A stretch of 64,000 nt of DNA from the NCBI GenBank assembly GCA_023228425.1, contig JALOBE010000006.1, positions 1 to 64,000 of the forward strand. Reading direction: 5' to 3'. The notes under the pieces were generated by a model. The model saw only the letters and a list, made by a program, of their open reading frames with translations. It was not told the origin of the DNA and did no database searches. Shown piece by piece: positions 7,986-16,184 of this stretch. The stretch is from Syntrophales bacterium. Lineage in GTDB: Bacteria > Desulfobacterota > Syntrophia > Syntrophales > UBA2210. The translations under genes were made by a program, and so were the position numbers. Position 1 is the first letter of the stretch. Each line of letters opens with the position of its first letter.

Positions 7986-8669
7986 TTGAGGCCGTCGGCC
8001 CTCTATTTCCTTTTCCTCGCGGCCTGCTTTTGTATGTATGGCTGCGCCGGTGTGAGCGGCGTAAAGACAACCTCCGCCTACCAGGAGGGCACGATGGAAT
8101 TGGAAAAGATCGCCCTCCTGCCTGTCCAGAGAATTCTGCCCGAATCTCCCGAGCAGACCTTTGCCCGCTGTCCGCTGTCAGGGGCGTTCCTCCGGACCTG
8201 TGGTGTTCCCGGTGACGGGGCGGAAGTGGAGGTGGAATCTCTCTTTGTCAATGCACTCCGGTCCTCCAGGAAGTATGTGCTGATTCCGTCCGGCAGAACA
8301 GAGGGCCTCTATAAAAGGATCCGGACAGGCTCGTTCAAGGAGCCGGTGGGAGAGGAGCTGAAAAAAGTCGGTGAAGAACTGGGTGCCGACGCTGTCATCG
8401 CCGGGTATGTTTTCTGCTACCGGGAGCGAATGGGCTATACCTATGCCGTCGAGCAACCGGCTTCGGCCGTATTCATTTTTCACCTGGTCAGAGTGAGTGA
8501 CGGTGACGTTGTATGGAGCGGGACGTTTGACAAAACGCAGGGTTCGCTGATGACCAATATTCTGGATATACGAACCTTTTTCAAGGGTGGCGGTAAGTGG
8601 ATTACTGTTCGTGAACTCTCGGAACAGGGTGTCGGAGAGCTTTTAAAATCGTTCCCGGAACGTGAATAG
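7986..8669 (+). CDS. Probable lipoprotein, TolB/CsgG-like fold
   Basis: A product of about 227 residues beginning with a hydrophobic signal that ends 'CFCMYGCAG', a plausible though non-standard lipobox. The body has the pattern of TolB N-domain/GNA1162-type lipoproteins: 'LEKIALLPVQRI' strand, 'ADAVIAGYVFCYRER' and 'VRVSDGDVVWSGTFDKT'. Such proteins sit in the periplasm tethered to a membrane; the function here is unknown. The start is unsettled: TTG 7986 has no ribosome binding site, whereas ATT 7962, in frame, has GAGGAGGT eight bases upstream, and an in-frame TAG at 7953 rules out anything earlier. It sits between hisB and hisA but has no evident histidine role. Confidence 0.75.
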   Translation: MRPSALYFLFLAACFCMYGCAGVSGVKTTSAYQEGTMELEKIALLPVQRILPESPEQTFARCPLSGAFLRTCGVPGDGAEVEVESLFVNALRSSRKYVLIPSGRTEGLYKRIRTGSFKEPVGEELKKVGEELGADAVIAGYVFCYRERMGYTYAVEQPASAVFIFHLVRVSDGDVVWSGTFDKTQGSLMTNILDIRTFFKGGGKWITVRELSEQGVGELLKSFPERE

Positions 8670-8881
8670 TGCCGTGTCCCATCCGGATGTTTGCCCGGAC
8701 AGCGTGACCCGGCGCGCCACGCGGCAGGTCCTGCTCCGAAGAATCAGTTGTTGCGCGGCACCGGAGTACAGTTCCTGATCACCCATCTCCCTTCCCGTTT
8801 TTTGTTGTGCCGGCGGGCGACGCGATCACGTCGCCGCTATCGGCCCATACTTCGGCAGGACCACAGCCCCATTGAAAGGAC

Positions 8882-9631
8882 ATGAAGAGCGGCATGATTG
8901 TAATTCCGGCAATCGATATCAGGGGTGGGAAGTGCGTACGACTTCTCCAGGGCGACTTTACCCGCGTGACCGTCTACGGGGATGATCCCGTCGCAGTGGC
9001 TGATAAATGGCGGAGCGAGGGAGCAACGAGGATTCATGTTGTCGACCTGGACGGGTCGAAGGATGGAAAGCCCGTCAACAGGCACATCATTGAGGCTGTC
9101 GTCCGGGCCGTCGATGTTCCTGTCCAGGTGGGGGGAGGCATTCGCCACATGGAAACCGTTGAAGAGTATATCGCGGCCGGCGTCGCGAGCGTAGTCCTGG
9201 GGACGGCGGCGCTCAAGGATCGAAACTTTGTTCTTTCCGCCTGCCTCCGATTTCCGGGAAGAATCATTCTTGGCATCGATGCCCGAGGCGACCGCGTCGC
9301 CGCTGAAGGCTGGCTGGAAGAGACGGGATACAGCCCCCTGGAAATAGCTCGCTCCTACGAAGGTTGTGGTCTCGAAGCTTTGGTGTACACAGATATAGGG
9401 CGCGACGGAATGCAGACCGGGGTCAACCGGGAGTCCACGGAACTTCTTGCCAGGTCCGTCGGCATTCCCGTCATCGCCTCGGGTGGTGTTTCAGGAATCG
9501 CCGACATTGAGAACCTTCTTTCGATCCGGGGCGCCGGTATAACGGGTGTTATCGTAGGGAAGGCGCTCTATGAGGGAAAGATCGATCTGACGGAAGCGAT
9601 AGCCCTGTGTCGCCGGACCGGGCCTGCCTGA
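8882..9631 (+). CDS. hisA: HisA, ProFAR isomerase
   Basis: A 249-residue (beta/alpha)8 barrel that isomerises ProFAR to PRFAR in histidine synthesis. Catalytic D12 is in 'PAIDIRGGKCVRLLQGD'; phosphate-binding loops are 'QVGGGIRHMET' and 'IASGGVSGIADI'. The second acid region reads 'YTDIGRDGMQTG'. I call HisA rather than HisF because of the 'IDIRGGKCVRL' opening. ATG 8882 has GAAAGGAC just upstream. About 210 bases separate it from the lipoprotein gene. HisF and HisH are not in the window. Confidence 0.95.
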   Translation: MKSGMIVIPAIDIRGGKCVRLLQGDFTRVTVYGDDPVAVADKWRSEGATRIHVVDLDGSKDGKPVNRHIIEAVVRAVDVPVQVGGGIRHMETVEEYIAAGVASVVLGTAALKDRNFVLSACLRFPGRIILGIDARGDRVAAEGWLEETGYSPLEIARSYEGCGLEALVYTDIGRDGMQTGVNRESTELLARSVGIPVIASGGVSGIADIENLLSIRGAGITGVIVGKALYEGKIDLTEAIALCRRTGPA

Positions 9632-9658
9632 TGAAAATCCGAGGAGGACAAGCGTACT

Positions 9659-10009
9659 ATGACCGAGTGTGTTTTTTGTAAAATTGTGGCGGGAGAGATT
9701 CCCAGTTCGAAAGTCTATGAGGATGACGGAGTTTTTGCCTTTGACGACATTCAGCCCCTTGCGCCTGTCCATGTCGTTCTGGTTCCGAAACGGCATGTGC
9801 CGACCATCGTGGATATGGACGTGGAGGGGCCTGATCGGAACCTGCCGGCGGAGCTCTTCAATGCCGTTCGGGAGGTCGCCCGGATCAAGGGGATCGATGA
9901 AACGGGATTCAGGACGGTCATAAACAGCAATTACGATGGCGGTCAAGTCATATTTCATCTCCATGTTCATGTCCTGGGAGGGCGCAGGCTTTCAGACGAC
10001 CTCGGCTAA
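9659..10009 (+). CDS. HIT family protein (HinT-like nucleotide hydrolase)
   Basis: A 116-residue histidine-triad protein with the H100-x-H102-x-H104 catalytic motif in 'VIFHLHVHVLGG' and the HinT opening 'CVFCKIVAGEIPSSKVYEDD' with C4 and C7. HinT-type enzymes hydrolyse purine nucleoside phosphoramidates in the cytoplasm. Adjacency of HIT genes to hisA/hisF/hisI is common in proteobacteria. Start ATG 9659 follows GAGGAGG, 27 bases after hisA, so it is probably part of the same transcript. Confidence 0.95.
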   Translation: MTECVFCKIVAGEIPSSKVYEDDGVFAFDDIQPLAPVHVVLVPKRHVPTIVDMDVEGPDRNLPAELFNAVREVARIKGIDETGFRTVINSNYDGGQVIFHLHVHVLGGRRLSDDLG

Positions 10010-10026
10010 CCCTGGGCCAACCCTGA

Positions 10027-10054
10027 TTGACAGGTGCGAAAAAATCATTAATTT
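10027..10054 (+). promoter_or_regulatory. Candidate sigma-70 promoter upstream of the YqeY gene
   Basis: A perfect TTGACA (10027-10032) is followed 16 bases later by TAATTT (10049-10054), about 65 bases before the YqeY start. The -10 match is only partial. It would drive the yqeY-dnaG-rpoD block. Confidence 0.42.
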
Positions 10055-10118
10055 ATGTGAATATCGAGCTTTTCTCGAACAGACAGGCGCTCCTGCGCAA
10101 TAGAGGAGGTAGCGGTTC

Positions 10119-10565
10119 ATGACTATTGAAGAACGCGTCGATAAGGAAATGAAAGAGGCGGCAAAAGCACGGGATGCAGTGACACTGTCGACGCTGCGGT
10201 TGGTGAGGGCGGCCTTCCACAACAAGGAAATCGAGTTGAGGCGTAAGCTTAAGGACCAGGAGATACTCCAGGTCCTGTCATCCATGGCTAAACAGAGAAG
10301 TGATTCCATAGAACAGTTTGCCCGGGGAGGGCGGGACGATCTTGTCCAAAAGGAGACCCGGGAACTCGCGATCATCAAGACCTTCATGCCTGAAGAGATG
10401 ACGGAGGAGGAAATGCGGGCCGCCATCGCGAAGGCCATCGCGGATACGGAGGCCTCCGGCATAAAAGACATGGGAGCGGTCATGAAGGTTCTCATGCCGA
10501 TAATCACAGGCAAGGCGGATGGAAAAGTGGTGAGCGGGATGGTGCGTGAGTTCCTGAATGGCTGA
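10119..10565 (+). CDS. yqeY: GatB/YqeY domain protein
   Basis: A 148-residue YqeY protein, homologous to the tail domain of the GatB amidotransferase subunit. Family features are 'LSTLRLVRAAFHNKEIELRR', 'RSDSIEQFARGGRDDLVQKE' and 'GAVMKVLMPIITGKADGKVV'. The precise role is unknown; the domain binds tRNA in GatB. It commonly lies between rpsU and dnaG in bacteria, and here too it precedes dnaG-rpoD, although rpsU is missing from this position. GAGGAGGT upstream supports ATG 10119. Confidence 0.93.
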   Translation: MTIEERVDKEMKEAAKARDAVTLSTLRLVRAAFHNKEIELRRKLKDQEILQVLSSMAKQRSDSIEQFARGGRDDLVQKETRELAIIKTFMPEEMTEEEMRAAIAKAIADTEASGIKDMGAVMKVLMPIITGKADGKVVSGMVREFLNG

Positions 10566-10639
10566 CGGTGCCGGGTGTTTGAGACGGCGGCAGGAGATCT
10601 TCGGATTGTGTCATTTCGGGGGGCATCGCGACGGGAAAT

Positions 10640-10770
10640 TCGTTTTTTAGTACCGTCATTGTGAGAGATTTCTTTCTTCGGTTCAATCGAAATGACAAAA
10701 CCGATCGTCATCGCGAACGTTTTTTCCTTCGGTCGAAATGACGGAGAAAAGCGATCGAAACGACACAACA
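10640..10770 (+). repeat. Intergenic repeat block with TCGAAATGAC motifs
   Basis: The block holds two exact copies of TCGAAATGAC and a variant (TCGAAACGAC), each preceded by a C/T-rich 'TTTCTTCGG'-like segment or its relic. Short intergenic elements of this kind occur in many copies in deltaproteobacterial genomes. It is non-coding in all frames that I can support. Confidence 0.5.
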
Positions 10771-10970
10771 GATGACGGCGTCGTAAAAGGGCACCGGAGG
10801 CATGCTCCGGTATTGCAGCCGGATACGTGATTGCGCTCCGGCCTTCGTCACTGCGGCGTACCTCATAGTACGCCTCTTTCCTCAGGATGTGCGTTCCTTG
10901 CCTCAAGGAGGTTTTACAAAGCCGTCCTCTCTATCGGACGTTTTTCGAGTTTGTGCGAGTTCATCAACAG
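10771..10970 (+). repeat. Dispersed intergenic repeat, copy A
   Basis: An approximately 200-base element upstream of dnaG, from GATGACGGCGTCGTAAAA to GTGCGAGTTCATCAAC. It shares exact blocks with a second copy at 62890-63010 (TTTACAAAGCCGTC and ATCGGACGTTTTTCG) and a shorter relic near 46872-46906. The ends are imperfectly inverted (GATGA... against the complement of ...TTCATC). It has no transposase and looks like a MITE- or REP-type sequence. Confidence 0.65.
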
Positions 10971-11053
10971 ATAGTTTTTCAAAGGTCCCGGCTGATGTTT
11001 CCGGAACGCCCGGCCGCAGTGGATCGGGGCAGGAGTTGCCGCATCTCCCGGTT

Positions 11054-12883
11054 ATGCCCGGACCGACTGAAAAGAAAGTCGTTCGCATTGAATTGAAGGG
11101 TCATATTCCTCAAGGCACCATTGAAGAACTCCGAAGCCGGTCGAATATCGTCGAACTTGTTTCAGAATTTGTCGCCCTGAAAAAGACGGGCAGGAATTAC
11201 GTGGGACTCTGCCCCTTTCACGCGGAGAGGACGCCATCCTTTTCAGTCAATCCTGACAAGCAGATATGCTATTGCTTTGGTTGCGGTGAAGGGGGCAACG
11301 AAATTTCCTTCCTCATGAAGGTTCAGGATATTTCCTTTCCCGAGGCGGTCAGGAGACTTGCATCCCGCAGGGGGATCGTCATTCCGGAACCAGTGATGAC
11401 GGAGTCCCGGAAAAAAACTGCCGCCGAGAGGGCGGGACTCATCAGGCTCAATCGCCTGGCGGCGGATTTTTTTGCCCGGAACCTTTTTTCCGGACGGGGA
11501 AAATCAACACGGGAATATGTGGCGGAGAGGGGTCTGGCAACCACGGCAGTTGAAACCTTTTCTCTCGGTTACGCCCCTCCCGGATGGCGGAATCTCAAAA
11601 ATTACCTGGACGCTTCCAGGGTGCCCGAGGAACTGCTTCGAAAATCGGGCCTTGTCGTCTTCAAGGACAATGGCCGGAGCTATGACCGCTTCCGGGGCCG
11701 GCTCATGTTTCCCATAGAAAATCTGCAGGGAGACGTTATTGCCTTTGGTGGACGCGAGCTTGGCGACGGAGAGCCGAAGTACCTCAATTCGCCGGAGTCG
11801 CCGATCTACAGCAAGGGAGACAACCTCTACGGTCTTTCCCGGACAAGGGACGACATCCGTTCTCGTGACAGCGTCATAATTGTGGAGGGATATTTCGATT
11901 TCCTCGCTCTTTGGAGCGCCGGCATCCGCAACGTGGCGGCCACCCTCGGTACGGCATTGACGAAACGACAGGTATCGCTCATCGGAAGGCTCACCCGTAA
12001 CGTGATTGTTCTCTTCGATGGTGACGAGGGCGGACGGAGTGCCGTGGAACGCAGCCTTCAACTGTTTCTCGAGCAGGGTGTATCGTCGGCCGTGGTGGTG
12101 CTTCCCGATGGGGCCGATCCCGATGACTACATCAGGAAAAGGGGACGTGAGGCTCTTGAAAGGCTCATTGCCGGTGCCGCCTCCATGGTGGATTATTATA
12201 TCGAATCGGTGATGAAAGACCGGGACAGCCTTGAAGGGCAGGCGCTCCTGGCCCGTGAGACGATTTCTTTTATCAAAAGTATTCCTGATGTGATACAAAG
12301 AAACCTTTTTGTCAAGCGATGCGCCGAAAAGCTGGGCGTGGACCAGCACCTGATAAAAGATGAAGTGAACAGGGGGCTTGGGCGGACAAAGGCACCGATG
12401 CCATCCCCGGAGAAAGGCGGGGAGATCGATCCTGTGGAACTCTACCTGGTCTACCTGATGATAGAATTCCCCGACAGGATACCCCTCGTCACGGCTTCGG
12501 GAGTCCTGGACCTGTGTTCCCGCTCCCCGATTCGCGATCTCGGGGAGCGGATCGCCGGGTTAATTGAAACGGGGGCTCTCATCACCATGTCGGACGTTAT
12601 CGGCGAAACCCGTAACGGTGACGTGAAAGACAGCCTTCTTCGCCTTGCCATGGACAAGCGGCCCGACGATTCCATCGTGGATACAATGTTACGGGATACC
12701 ATAGGGAGAATACGGGACCGATGGTACAGGGAGCAGAGCAGGGAATTGAGTCGACGTCTGGTGGAAGCTCGCGAACGGGATGACCGGGAGCTCTGTGACA
12801 GGCTTCTTTTGGAAAAAAAACAACTGCTCACCCGGAAAGTCCGCGGGCCTTCCGGGTTAAGAAAAGGCGGTCCCAAGGGGTGA
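11054..12883 (+). CDS. dnaG: DNA primase
   Basis: A 609-residue DnaG that makes RNA primers at the replication fork. The N-terminal zinc finger is C53-x2-H56-x17-C74-x2-C77 ('LCPFHAERTP', 'ICYCFGCGEGGN'); the TOPRIM catalytic core shows 'VIIVEGYFDFLALW' and 'VLFDGDEGGRSA'; the C-terminal part binds helicase. The frame stays open for 84 more codons upstream, but that part is the repeat at 10771-10970 and has no primase similarity, so I take ATG 11054. A TTG about 45 bases further in is an alternative, because the ribosome binding site at 11054 is poor. It precedes rpoD, the conserved macromolecular-synthesis arrangement. Confidence 0.94.
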   Translation: MPGPTEKKVVRIELKGHIPQGTIEELRSRSNIVELVSEFVALKKTGRNYVGLCPFHAERTPSFSVNPDKQICYCFGCGEGGNEISFLMKVQDISFPEAVRRLASRRGIVIPEPVMTESRKKTAAERAGLIRLNRLAADFFARNLFSGRGKSTREYVAERGLATTAVETFSLGYAPPGWRNLKNYLDASRVPEELLRKSGLVVFKDNGRSYDRFRGRLMFPIENLQGDVIAFGGRELGDGEPKYLNSPESPIYSKGDNLYGLSRTRDDIRSRDSVIIVEGYFDFLALWSAGIRNVAATLGTALTKRQVSLIGRLTRNVIVLFDGDEGGRSAVERSLQLFLEQGVSSAVVVLPDGADPDDYIRKRGREALERLIAGAASMVDYYIESVMKDRDSLEGQALLARETISFIKSIPDVIQRNLFVKRCAEKLGVDQHLIKDEVNRGLGRTKAPMPSPEKGGEIDPVELYLVYLMIEFPDRIPLVTASGVLDLCSRSPIRDLGERIAGLIETGALITMSDVIGETRNGDVKDSLLRLAMDKRPDDSIVDTMLRDTIGRIRDRWYREQSRELSRRLVEARERDDRELCDRLLLEKKQLLTRKVRGPSGLRKGGPKG

Positions 12884-12977
12884 TTATGTCTGTGCGGTAC
12901 GTCAGGGTCCCGACGGGGCGTCACGGTCAATGTCCCGTTGCACCGGCTGTGCATATCTCTCGCAAGGAGAACAATTG

Positions 12978-14738
12978 ATGAAACGATTTATGAATTCAGA
13001 CGAAGTGAAGAAACTGATATCCCTCGGCGAGGAGAAGGGCTTCCTTACCTATGATGATGTCAATGACATGCTTCCGTCCGATGTGACATCGTCGGACCAG
13101 CTCGATGACATCATTGTTTTTTTCGGTGAGAAGAACATCGACATCATTGACGCGATGAAGGATGAAAAACCCCAGGGAAAGAAGGCTGCCGACGAGCCGG
13201 ATGATATCAAGGATGCCGACAAGGAGTCCCCCCTCCTCACGTCTCCCCTGGGGAAGACAGGCGATCCCGTCAAATTGTATCTGCGGGAAATGGGGCTTGT
13301 GTCCCTTCTGAACCGTGAGGAAGAAGTCGCGATCGCGAAGCGTATTGAGAAGGGGGAACAGAAGGTAATGGATTCGCTCTTCAGGGTGCCCTATTTTGTC
13401 AAGGATGTTGTACGCATCGGAGAGCGGCTGAAAAGCGGCGATATACGGATCAAGAGCATCGTAGACAGCATCGAGGACGAAGAAGGCTTCATGAAAGAGG
13501 AGCTGCATATCGAACGGGTTCTGACACTCATCGAGGGGATCGAGGCACACTTCAGTCAGTGTCTGGCCCTGGAAGAAAAACTCAAAGACACGAGCCTTAC
13601 GGAAAAACGGCGAACGGCCCTGAAAAGGCAGCTTGAAAAGGAAGTCGTCGCCATTACCGCGCTGTGCCGGGACATTCGTTTCAGCAAGAGGCGGGTCAAC
13701 AGCATGGTGTCGAAACTGAAAAAGGATGCGGAACGCATCAGGAATCTTGAAAAGCAACTCCAGTCCTGTCGTGAGCAGACGGGAAGACCCCTCAAGGAGC
13801 TTGATAGACTGTTCTCCCGCCTGAGGAGGGACCCGTCCCTGGAAAAAGCCATCGCCCGGGAACTGAAGGTTCCTCAGGCCCGTGTCAGAGAATGCGAGCG
13901 CATCCTTTTCCAGGGCAGACGTGAGCGGAAGGTCATAGCGGATAAGCTCGGAGCGTCATCGGAATCGCTGAAAAAAGTTTACAGCGCCATAATCCAGGGA
14001 GAAAGCGAAGCCAACGAGGCAAAACAGAAACTGATCCAGGCGAACCTCAGGCTGGTGGTGAGCATCGCGAAAAAATATACCAACCGGGGACTCCAGTTCC
14101 TGGACCTCATCCAGGAGGGAAACATAGGCCTCATGAAGGCGGTGGAAAAATTTGAATACCAGCGGGGCTACAAGTTTTCCACCTACGCCACCTGGTGGAT
14201 CAGGCAGGCCATCACGAGAGCGATCGCGGACCAGGCCCGGACGATACGGATTCCCGTGCACATGATCGAGACCATAAACAAGCTCATCCGGACCTCCCGT
14301 TACCTGGTTCAGGAACTGGGACGGGACCCCAACCCTGAAGAAATTGCCGAAAAGATGGAATTTCCCCTGGAGAAGGTCAGGAAAGTTCTCAAGATAGCCA
14401 AGGAGCCGATTTCGCTGGAAACACCCATCGGCGAGGAAGAAGACAGCTCTCTGGGCGATTTCATCGAAGACAAAAAGATTATGTCTCCTTCCGATGCCAC
14501 CATGAGTATGGATCTCGCGAAGCAGACCCGCAGCATTCTTTCAACGCTGACCCCCCGGGAGGAAAAGGTATTGAGGATGAGATTCGGCATCAGCGAAAAG
14601 TCCGAATACACCCCGGAGGAAGGTGAAATGGAAAACATGCCGGAAATGATGGAGCGGGCCAAAAAGATGGAATCGCAGGTCCTGAAGAAAATGAGGGGAG
14701 CCTCGAGAAGGAGGGAAATCAAGGGAAACGTCAAGTAG
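12978..14738 (+). CDS. rpoD: RNA polymerase sigma factor RpoD with divergent region 4.2
   Basis: A 586-residue primary sigma factor. Region 1.1 is at about 5-60, region 1.2 at 96-125 ('GDPVKLYLREMG'), the non-conserved spacer at 130-340, region 2 at 345-425 ('ANLRLVVSIAKKYTNRGLQF', 'STYATWWIRQAITRAI'), region 3 at 430-490 and region 4.1 at 515-545 ('LTPREEKVLRMRFGI'). All of these are canonical. Region 4.2 (about 546-575) is not: where family members read 'VTRERIRQIE' this protein reads 'EMMERAKKME', with an extra residue before it. The last part (QVLKKMR) realigns. AAGGAG at 12964 fixes ATG 12978 rather than the upstream ATG at 12930. See findings. Confidence 0.95.
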   Translation: MKRFMNSDEVKKLISLGEEKGFLTYDDVNDMLPSDVTSSDQLDDIIVFFGEKNIDIIDAMKDEKPQGKKAADEPDDIKDADKESPLLTSPLGKTGDPVKLYLREMGLVSLLNREEEVAIAKRIEKGEQKVMDSLFRVPYFVKDVVRIGERLKSGDIRIKSIVDSIEDEEGFMKEELHIERVLTLIEGIEAHFSQCLALEEKLKDTSLTEKRRTALKRQLEKEVVAITALCRDIRFSKRRVNSMVSKLKKDAERIRNLEKQLQSCREQTGRPLKELDRLFSRLRRDPSLEKAIARELKVPQARVRECERILFQGRRERKVIADKLGASSESLKKVYSAIIQGESEANEAKQKLIQANLRLVVSIAKKYTNRGLQFLDLIQEGNIGLMKAVEKFEYQRGYKFSTYATWWIRQAITRAIADQARTIRIPVHMIETINKLIRTSRYLVQELGRDPNPEEIAEKMEFPLEKVRKVLKIAKEPISLETPIGEEEDSSLGDFIEDKKIMSPSDATMSMDLAKQTRSILSTLTPREEKVLRMRFGISEKSEYTPEEGEMENMPEMMERAKKMESQVLKKMRGASRRREIKGNVK

Positions 14739-14822
14739 CAGCCGGTCCCCGGCGGCAGCGGCCGGGTGTACTCGCCCGGGGCCGTCGTCGCCTGGGTACG
14801 AGTCCGGCCAGGACGGAAGAGG

Positions 14823-16184
14823 ATGAACCGGATCTTTACTGTTTCAGAATTGACGGCCGGCATAAAAGCCCTCGTGGAGACGGGTTTCGGCGTCCTGTGG
14901 GTAGCCGGCGAGGTGTCAAACCTCAGGCGTCCCGGCTCAGGCCATGTGTACTTCACGCTCAAGGACGAGTCCAGCCAGATCCGTGCCGTCATGTTCCGGC
15001 AGAACGCCGCGGCCTTGAATTTCACCCTCGAGGAGGGAAGTGCCCTGGTCTGTCGCGGCCGCCTGAGCGTGTATGCCGCCAGAGGCGACTACCAACTGGT
15101 GGTTGAAACGGCGGAACCGCGCGGTGTGGGAGCCCTGCAGATCGCCTTTGAACAGCTCAAGCGCCGTCTTGAGGAAGAAGGTCTGTTTGATCAGGGGCGA
15201 AAAAGAAGCCTTCCTCGATTCCCCGCGCGGGTGGGCATCGTAACTTCTCCTGCCGGAGCTGTCATCAGGGACATACTGACGGTCATGAAACGGCGATGGC
15301 CGTCCTGCGACGTTCTGCTGGCACCGGTGCGGGTCCAGGGAGCGGAAGCGGTGCCGGAGATATGCGAAGCCCTTGAAATCATGAATGGCCCCGGGATCGG
15401 TGAAACACTCGACCTGATCATTGTGGCCCGCGGCGGCGGGTCCATTGAAGACCTGCAAGCCTTCAACGATGAACGCGTGGCGAGAGCCATCCACGGGTCC
15501 CGGCTTCCTGTCGTTTCCGCCGTAGGTCACGAGATCGATTACACCATCGCCGATTTTACGGCCGATCTGAGGGCCCCCACGCCGTCGGCCGCGGCGGAAC
15601 TGGTCGTTCCCGACCGGCGTGAACTCGCGGGAGTTGTAACAAAGATGACGTCAGGCCTTGTTTCTTACCATCGGTCCCGCCGGCAGGACCTGTGGCGGCG
15701 TCTCAACTCCGTCCGGGAACGTCTCGCCGATCCCGGACGGAGAATTACCGATTACAGGATTTTGCTCGATGATCGCCTTGCCACCCTGGAAGGGGCCTTC
15801 AGACGAACCCTTGAGAAGGGGGAGTACCGGACAGAAATGCTGGCCCGTTCTCTCAGGAACCTCAGTCCATCGAGCCGGATAGATGAGAACAGACGCATGG
15901 TCGGCTATCTCATGAACAAGATTCTGCTTACCATGGAGTACAGGCGCGGCCGCATCCGCGGCAGGGTCGATCGTTCCCTTGCCGTGCTTGACAGCATGAG
16001 CCCCCCGGCCGTGTTAAAACGGGGCTACAGCATCACCAGGCGCCGTTCCGACGGGGCACTCCTTGACGACGTGTCAGTCCTGCGGATTGGTGAGGATGTG
16101 ACGGTGCGGGTCGCGCGAGGCAGCTTTCACGCGCGGGTTACAGAGATCATGGAGGAGGTGCCCGATGGCGGAAAAGAAATTTGA
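14823..16184 (+). CDS. xseA: Exodeoxyribonuclease VII large subunit
   Basis: A 453-residue XseA. The N-terminal OB fold (about 1-100) shows 'LWVAGEVSNLRRPGSGHVYF', followed by the catalytic domain with 'RVGIVTSPAGAVIRDIL', 'IIVARGGGSIEDLQAFNDE' and 'VSAVGHEIDYTIADFTADLR', and then a long helical region and the small C-terminal domain. With XseB it degrades single-stranded DNA in mismatch repair and recombination. I use ATG 14823 (MNRIFTVSEL), the normal family start, instead of the GTG at 14766. The last 20 bases overlap xseB. Confidence 0.96.
   Translation: MNRIFTVSELTAGIKALVETGFGVLWVAGEVSNLRRPGSGHVYFTLKDESSQIRAVMFRQNAAALNFTLEEGSALVCRGRLSVYAARGDYQLVVETAEPRGVGALQIAFEQLKRRLEEEGLFDQGRKRSLPRFPARVGIVTSPAGAVIRDILTVMKRRWPSCDVLLAPVRVQGAEAVPEICEALEIMNGPGIGETLDLIIVARGGGSIEDLQAFNDERVARAIHGSRLPVVSAVGHEIDYTIADFTADLRAPTPSAAAELVVPDRRELAGVVTKMTSGLVSYHRSRRQDLWRRLNSVRERLADPGRRITDYRILLDDRLATLEGAFRRTLEKGEYRTEMLARSLRNLSPSSRIDENRRMVGYLMNKILLTMEYRRGRIRGRVDRSLAVLDSMSPPAVLKRGYSITRRRSDGALLDDVSVLRIGEDVTVRVARGSFHARVTEIMEEVPDGGKEI

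Noticed and set aside
10802..11053. An N-terminal extension of DnaG as real coding sequence
   Set aside because: It coincides with a repeat also found in a non-coding place at 62890-63010 and has no primase similarity.
14600..14738. A frameshift as the cause of the odd RpoD C-terminus
   Set aside because: Reading the next forward frame meets a stop almost at once and gives no VTRERIRQIE-like sequence, so a single indel does not restore the motif.
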